Below, piece by piece: positions 58,884 to 64,000 of a stretch of DNA of 64,000 nt. Below the pieces are notes generated by a model that saw nothing but the letters and a program-made list of their open reading frames with translations, ran no database searches and was not told the DNA's origin. The position numbers and the translations under genes are program-made. This DNA comes from Rhizophagus clarus (taxonomy: Eukaryota; Glomeromycota; Glomeromycetes; Glomerales; Glomeraceae). The stretch's first letter is position 1. Each line of letters starts with the position of its first letter. Where the stretch lies: NCBI GenBank assembly GCA_015698045.1, contig BLAL01000266.1:124001-188000 (forward strand). The letters are read 5' to 3'.

Positions 58884-59236
58884 TTTTTAGAAGAGAAAAA
58901 AAGTTGAAATATTTTGGAATTTCACGGAATTTTGGGTAAAAATAAATAAAAAAATTTTTTTTTTTTTTGTTTATATAAAAAAAAATTAGGTTACAATTTA
59001 TAGTTATCAAATCCATTGTTCTCTTTAACCATTTTAAGAAATTTTTATGCGAGGGATGATAATAAAGCGAACAATAGAAGTGATTCCAAATATATATTCA
59101 TTATTGCGTTTATAGGAACAATTACCGAAAAATCTCTATTATAATTATAAATCTAAAAGCACGTGAAACCTTAAACTATCGGAAGAAAAAGGGATTTTTA
59201 ATAAATTTTTAACCCACTAAAAAAATAAATACAATT

Positions 59237-59296
59237 TTTCTTTTTTCTTTTTTCTTTTTTCTTTTTTTTTCTTTTTTTTTTTCTTTTTTTTTTTTA
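59237..59296. repeat. Polypyrimidine (CTTTTTT) tract
   Basis: Repeated CTTTTTT units lie just beyond the 3' end of the seven-helix protein gene; a simple-sequence tract. Confidence 0.8.
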
Positions 59297-59371
59297 ATAT
59301 TTACAACTGATAATAAATAATTTAAAATATAATAATATCAACACAAATTAATTTGTCTAGTTAAATTATTA

Positions 59372-59782
59372 TTAGCAATAAATAGGATTGTCATTATTAC
59401 TACTATTACTACTACTATTCGTTGGATAATTAAAAAATTTCGATATATAAAAACTAGTATCAGAATCGATAGAATCCAACCTATTTATCGTAATTGTGGT
59501 ATTACTCCTTTCATAAAATGGAAATTGAGTAGTGTTACTTCTTTTATGAGATTGAAATTGATATGGAGAACGAAAAAGAGTATGAGATTGAGAACGAGTA
59601 TGAGCAGGAGAATAAGGAATTGGAGATTCATTTCTTTTTGGAGAAGCAGAATTTGGAGTAGATCTTGGGGAAGAAGTAGGAGAAGAAATAGATATTTCGG
59701 AAGAAGAAAGTTGAGGTAAAGGAGGTAAGGATTTTGATAATCTGTAAATATTCCTCCGTAATGCTATATCATTATTATCATA

Positions 59783-59821
<39 letters not shown>

Positions 59822-60637
59822 ATTATTATTATTATTCGTATAATTATCAGATAACATATTTGGACGAAAATCACCACCAATATCTAATTCTTCTACACCC
59901 AACATCTTTCTTTTAATAAATTTAACCATACCCCTTGGAGGAGTGAATAAACATCCCGGAAATATTAAAATTAAGATCATATTTTGTAAGGAATTATAAT
60001 CCATATCTAATATTGGTCCTTTAAATGCTACGATAGCGTAAACTATAAAATGTGCTATAAAAAGTGTTAAAACAATAAAGAAATGTACGATAGAAACGGC
60101 GGTTTGTTGAGGTCTTAATCTTGTTTGATATCTGATTGAAAATAATGGTATTATACCATAAATTAAACTTAAAAATCCTGATACAGAACCTAATATAAAA
60201 GTAATATTTTTAAACTTAAACTCGGATTGTGATGAAGTATAATCTTCGTCTAATAATATTTTTGTTGCTGTAAATACTGATAATCCGAATACTCCCATTG
60301 TAACTACTATTGGTGCAAACATTAATAATGTTTTTATAAATGAATATTCTTGATAAAAATTAATTCCAACTTGTAATAAAATATAACAACTTAATATTAA
60401 TGTTATTGATGTTGAAAGAAAATATATACTTGAAAAGTCTTTGGTTAATTCTACAATTTTTAAATCTCTTAATAAATCCAATGTACTTAATGCTAAAATG
60501 ATCAGTGATCCAAACAGACAATTTATGTGAATATATATTGTTGGTGCGAATAAAGCTTTTCGAATTATATGTAAAATACTTATTAATGATAATATAATAC
60601 TGATTATGTTAAGTGTAATTATTCCCGCTCTTTCCAT
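59372..60637 (-). CDS. Seven-helix membrane protein with Asn-repeat and Ser/Pro-rich tail
   Basis: A single-exon gene of 421 residues. About seven hydrophobic helices fill residues 5-235 (segments near 5-25, 33-55, 70-95, 107-127, 145-170, 185-207 and 217-233). They are followed by a basic stretch (MVKFIKRKM), an Asn tract encoded by an ATT/AAT microsatellite (59779-59846), then a long Ser/Pro/Arg-rich cytoplasmic-type tail. The layout (seven helices, long disordered C-terminal tail) resembles fungal G-protein-coupled or related receptors, but no family motif was recognised, so the receptor role is only a possibility. The start is the first Met of the frame, directly before helix 1 with no cleavable signal peptide. 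Confidence 0.75.
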
Positions 60638-60874
60638 ATTATAATGAGTTCAACTCGTTCGTTCGAATATTGTTTTAAAAATTTTAAGTTTTCTCTAAGT
60701 CAGTTAAATAATACAAAGTGGATAAGAAATGTCGGGCGTTTCCTGCGCCTTTTTTTTTTAGTCTGAATTATTTCATTAAAAAAAAAAAAGTTCAAGTTTT
60801 TTATATAACATTTCAGAGTGAATTGAAATGAAACGTTGAATGAAAATGAATAACAACGAAGATTTTATTGTTAT

Positions 60875-60917
<43 letters not shown>

Positions 60918-63859
60918 GATTTAAATGAGAATAAAAAAAAAAAAAATTCAAACTGCCAATTATGTAAGATTTTGAAAAAAAATACGATACAAGGGATTTT
61001 AAACTTAATTTATACTCAAAAAAAAAAGACTTTCTCTAACCGGCAAGAAACACGATTATACATACACACTGTATTATAATCTGTTATATGTACATATTTG
61101 TATGTATAATATGTATATCCAGTATATTATTTTACAGTTTCAAATTTCAAATTTAGTTAAATAATTATTTTTCGATCAAAGGGATAAACTTTGTTTATAT
61201 TTTACCGCGCATATCAAGAATACCACTCTTTTAATTATTGATTACTGATAAAATATATTCGTTTGGGAATGATGTACATTCTGTACATTCGGAGCATTAA
61301 AAAACCTTCGGGTGATCTGCATTTCTACTGCATAAGTGCCGCATAAGTCCGCGAAACACTTTAAACTTCGGATAAGCTTCTGGGTAACTCCTAATTTTTT
61401 TTTAATTTCGGAAAATTTTAAAATGATCAGCTTTAATTTCTTCTCTGAAAATATCGGTTAAAATAAATTCATCATTTCAAATCATCACTTATATACATGC
61501 AAAGAGATAATCAAATGTTCATGCGCTAATACAACATCTTCTAAATATATTAATTTCTTCCAAAAATAAATGATAGACCCTTTCTTCTAATTTTTATTTC
61601 GTAATACCTTGAAAGTTTTGGCGTTTTACGGTTGCAGTTTGGAAAAGGTAACAAAATTTTTGATTGGTTGATAAATGGAACAAATTCCGATAACCAAGTT
61701 ATGATATGCTTCGCTTTATCCCGATCAATCAACATCCGAAACTAGATAAAATTTTTCATTTTTTCTTTTCATTTTTTTTTTTTTTTCTCAGGTTATTTTT
61801 TTTTTTGGTATGGAATAAGTAAATTACTTAGTCTCTTTCATGTTATGATGATCAAACCCATTACTATCATCATTAAAGTATGGATTATCAATACACGTGT
61901 GAAACATTAAAAAACTTTCTTGTTTTGTGTTCGCTATTAACAATTATTACAATTATTAAAATATATTTAACAATCAAACATAACAAACAAGTTCATAACT
62001 GTCTGAACCTTTGTCTTTATTATGTATCAACATTTACGGATTAAAATTTTCTTAAAAATAATAAGGAAAATTTCGTTACACGAATTATTGGAAAATATAA
62101 ACAAAAATGTATATAAAATATCCTTAATTAGAAAAATATATACGGTAAGTATTTTTTTCTTTATTTATTTCAAAAGAATATAATGAAGAGACAATTGACT
62201 TTTTAGTGGTGCCAGTTTAAAAGAACATTCATTCTTGTTAAAGAACTTTTGTTTTTTTTTTTTTTTATAACGGAATTATTCCGCATATTATTTTTGTTTA
62301 AGTTGCAATTAATTTTAACAAGTGTCACGCTAGATCTTATTTACATAAGGGGTTTTTTATCGCCGTTTTATCATTATAATGCAGGTTTGTTTTCTTAACG
62401 ATGGATTTTTTTAGCTGTTCTAAAATGAGCAAAATCTAAATTTAAAATGTAAACACCTTTTTTCGTGTTTCTCGGGTATCCCTCGATTTTTTAAAAAATT
62501 ATTATTATTGATTTCTTTCGAAATTGATAATTTTTGAATATACATAATATCAAATAAATATTAGTAAAAATAATTTTATTTATTTTTATTACGTACCTAA
62601 TTATTGATAATCTAATTATTTATTAATAAATATTCTATTTATATTATTACTGTACAATGCATATGATCCGATTTCTGAAAATATTGTCCAGTATTAAAAT
62701 CTCCACCTGAATTTTGTGTATTATGTAATGAATTTTTTTTTGATTTGAAACTTGAAAGAATTTTCGTTTTTTTTTTTTTTTTTTCATACTAAATTTAAAA
62801 AAAGTTTTCTTTATTTACATTCGTTAATCGTTTATGTAATGATTATTAAATTAAAAAACCCTTACTCTAATATCTTTTAATTGGTTAGGATTAATAAACC
62901 TTGTATCACTCTCGAATCAATAATTAATTATACATCCTCTATCGTAACACAAACGTATGGAGCATTTCCAAACTTGGGATTTTTGGACCGAGCAGAACCG
63001 CAGTTATTTTCTAAAATAAATTAAATTAAATGAATTCACTGTTGTATGATCCATGTGGATTTTTGGTAATTATTATATAATTACATATCAATTTTCTAGA
63101 TAATACAACGAAGCGAGTATTATCTGTACATGGTCATTCATTCACAAATGAAATCAATCTCTACTCATTAAATTTATCTTCTCATGTCTCTTGCGATTAA
63201 CTCTATCTAATAATATCTTTTATTAGAAATGAGATGCGCGATTAATTTATTAGAAATATTTTTGTCCTAATCGATAATCGTGGTAAACTTCAAGCGGTAA
63301 TCCGATTAATTGCGTGAACTAAGCCGAATATTATTTGATGATTATCATTTGGTGATATTTGAAGCGGTTGTAATTTTGCCCAACATTTTCAACATTTTTT
63401 GAATAATCACATGATCATATGAATCCAGTACCAATTTTGATACTTTCGTGTTACTTGCTTGTACGATTCTGTACGACCCGACAATCCGAAATCAAAAAAA
63501 ATTTTTTTTTTCTCTCGAAACTTTAATCGCTTTAAAAAGAATTTGTTAATGTGAGCTCTTTTTTAAGTATAGGTTTTGTTTATTAGTAGATTATTTATCA
63601 AGGTTTTAATTAATTTGCTTTGTTTGTTTGTTTTCTTTTTTATTTTTTATAGGTTTTAAATTTTCTTATTTAAGTATATATATTTATTATTTGTTTCAGG
63701 ATAAGTCTCATATGTAATTCTGTTGGGCGATAGTTTTACTTAAATTGTTACTGACTATTGTGATCCAATATTTTGATACGTTTCAGGTAAAAGTTTCAAT
63801 TAATTAATTTATTATATTAAGAGAACGATTAAAATAATTGTTTTTCTTCTATTGTAGAT
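60638..63859. other. Intergenic DNA with a T35 run; 5' region of the next gene at right
   Basis: A run of 35 T lies at 60878-60912. The rest has balanced short words but no convincing gene; the 61550-61735 minus-strand frame lacks support. A lone Tc1-like end word, TATCGCCGTTTT, occurs at 62358-62369 without a partner. Near 63787-63857 a GTAAAA...TTGTAG segment looks like a 5' UTR intron of the gene that follows. Confidence 0.55.
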
Positions 63860-64000
63860 ATGAATGTAACAAAATTAAATATTATAACAAAGTCTTCTAA
63901 TTATCTATATAAAAGATCTTACGCCACAACAAAGCCTTTCATACGTCCTAGATTATTTACTCAACAAATTGTATTAACTAATGGAGCGACTTATACGTTA
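63860..64000 (+). CDS. Probable mitochondrial ribosomal protein bL31m, N-terminal part
   Basis: The open frame starts at the ATG at 63860, two bases after a likely 3' splice site (TTGTAG), and runs off the window after 47 residues. The start MNVTKLNIITKSSNYLYKRS is basic and lacks acids, as in a mitochondrial targeting peptide, with RSYATT typical of a cleavage region. The following RPRLFTQQIVLTNGATYTL resembles the opening of fungal bL31m (Mrpl36 type), where a strand and a (S/T)(D/N)G(S/A) turn begin the domain. The identification rests on this short stretch only. Confidence 0.5.
   Translation, partial: MNVTKLNIITKSSNYLYKRSYATTKPFIRPRLFTQQIVLTNGATYTL

Noticed and set aside
61550..61735. 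61-residue minus-strand frame
   Set aside because: No motif, no splice continuation and no homologous feel; probably chance.
62358..62369. Isolated TATCGCCGTTTT as a transposon end
   Set aside because: No inverted partner was seen nearby; twelve bases alone are not enough to call an element.
1..64000. tRNA or rRNA genes
   Set aside because: No convincing B-box (GGTTCGAATCC-like) with a matching acceptor stem, and no rRNA core motifs, were seen by eye on either strand.

Overview
The window reads as nuclear DNA of a filamentous fungus. It is very AT-rich, has many short introns (about 50-110 bp) and is full of repeats. The mix of a BTB/BACK gene, a Tad-like LINE with an RNase H domain, a family that ends in a SAM domain and Myb/SANT-like genes fits an arbuscular mycorrhizal fungus of the Rhizophagus type (Glomeromycotina). 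That placement is inference from gene style; no species marker gene is present.

Layout. 1-2640: end of a large tandem array. 2641-7276: AT-rich DNA with an 11-12 bp repeat block, a decayed coding relic and a foldback MITE. 7277-21151: the conserved gene island, with WDR24 (GATOR2/SEACAT subunit, minus strand) head to head with an ASCC3/Slh1 double-cassette helicase (plus strand), then a convergent SH3-domain gene (minus strand). 21152-28946: gene-poor repeats, including a 602-bp MITE and a 1.15-kb poly(A)-tailed retroposed insertion with a 15-bp target duplication. 28947-44866: a small four-exon Myb/SANT-like gene whose first intron has been swollen to about 15.4 kb by three LINE copies, all in the same orientation and all bounded by the same 15-bp palindrome-containing target. 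Copy B (34553-42721) is full length with two ORFs. 45230-51400: exact 50-bp tandem repeats, hairpin-forming repeat arrays, a truncated second copy of the foldback MITE and AT-rich tandem repeats. 52096-55501: a Tc1/mariner element with intact DD34E residues and a convergent passenger gene that ends in a SAM-like domain. 55502-64000: AT-rich DNA, a BTB-BACK gene, a seven-helix membrane protein gene, and the first exon of a probable mitochondrial ribosomal protein bL31m gene running off the right edge.

How the genes relate. The 7.3-21.2 kb genes are housekeeping: nutrient signalling to TORC1 (WDR24), rescue of collided ribosomes (ASCC3/Slh1), and probably actin/endocytosis (SH3). The rest is shaped by mobile DNA. 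The most noteworthy objects are the Tc1/mariner element with its passenger gene and the stack of LINEs sharing one target inside an intron. Exon coordinates were worked out by eye from frame continuity and GT-AG (or GC-AG) borders. Domain names come from recognised motifs, not from a search.
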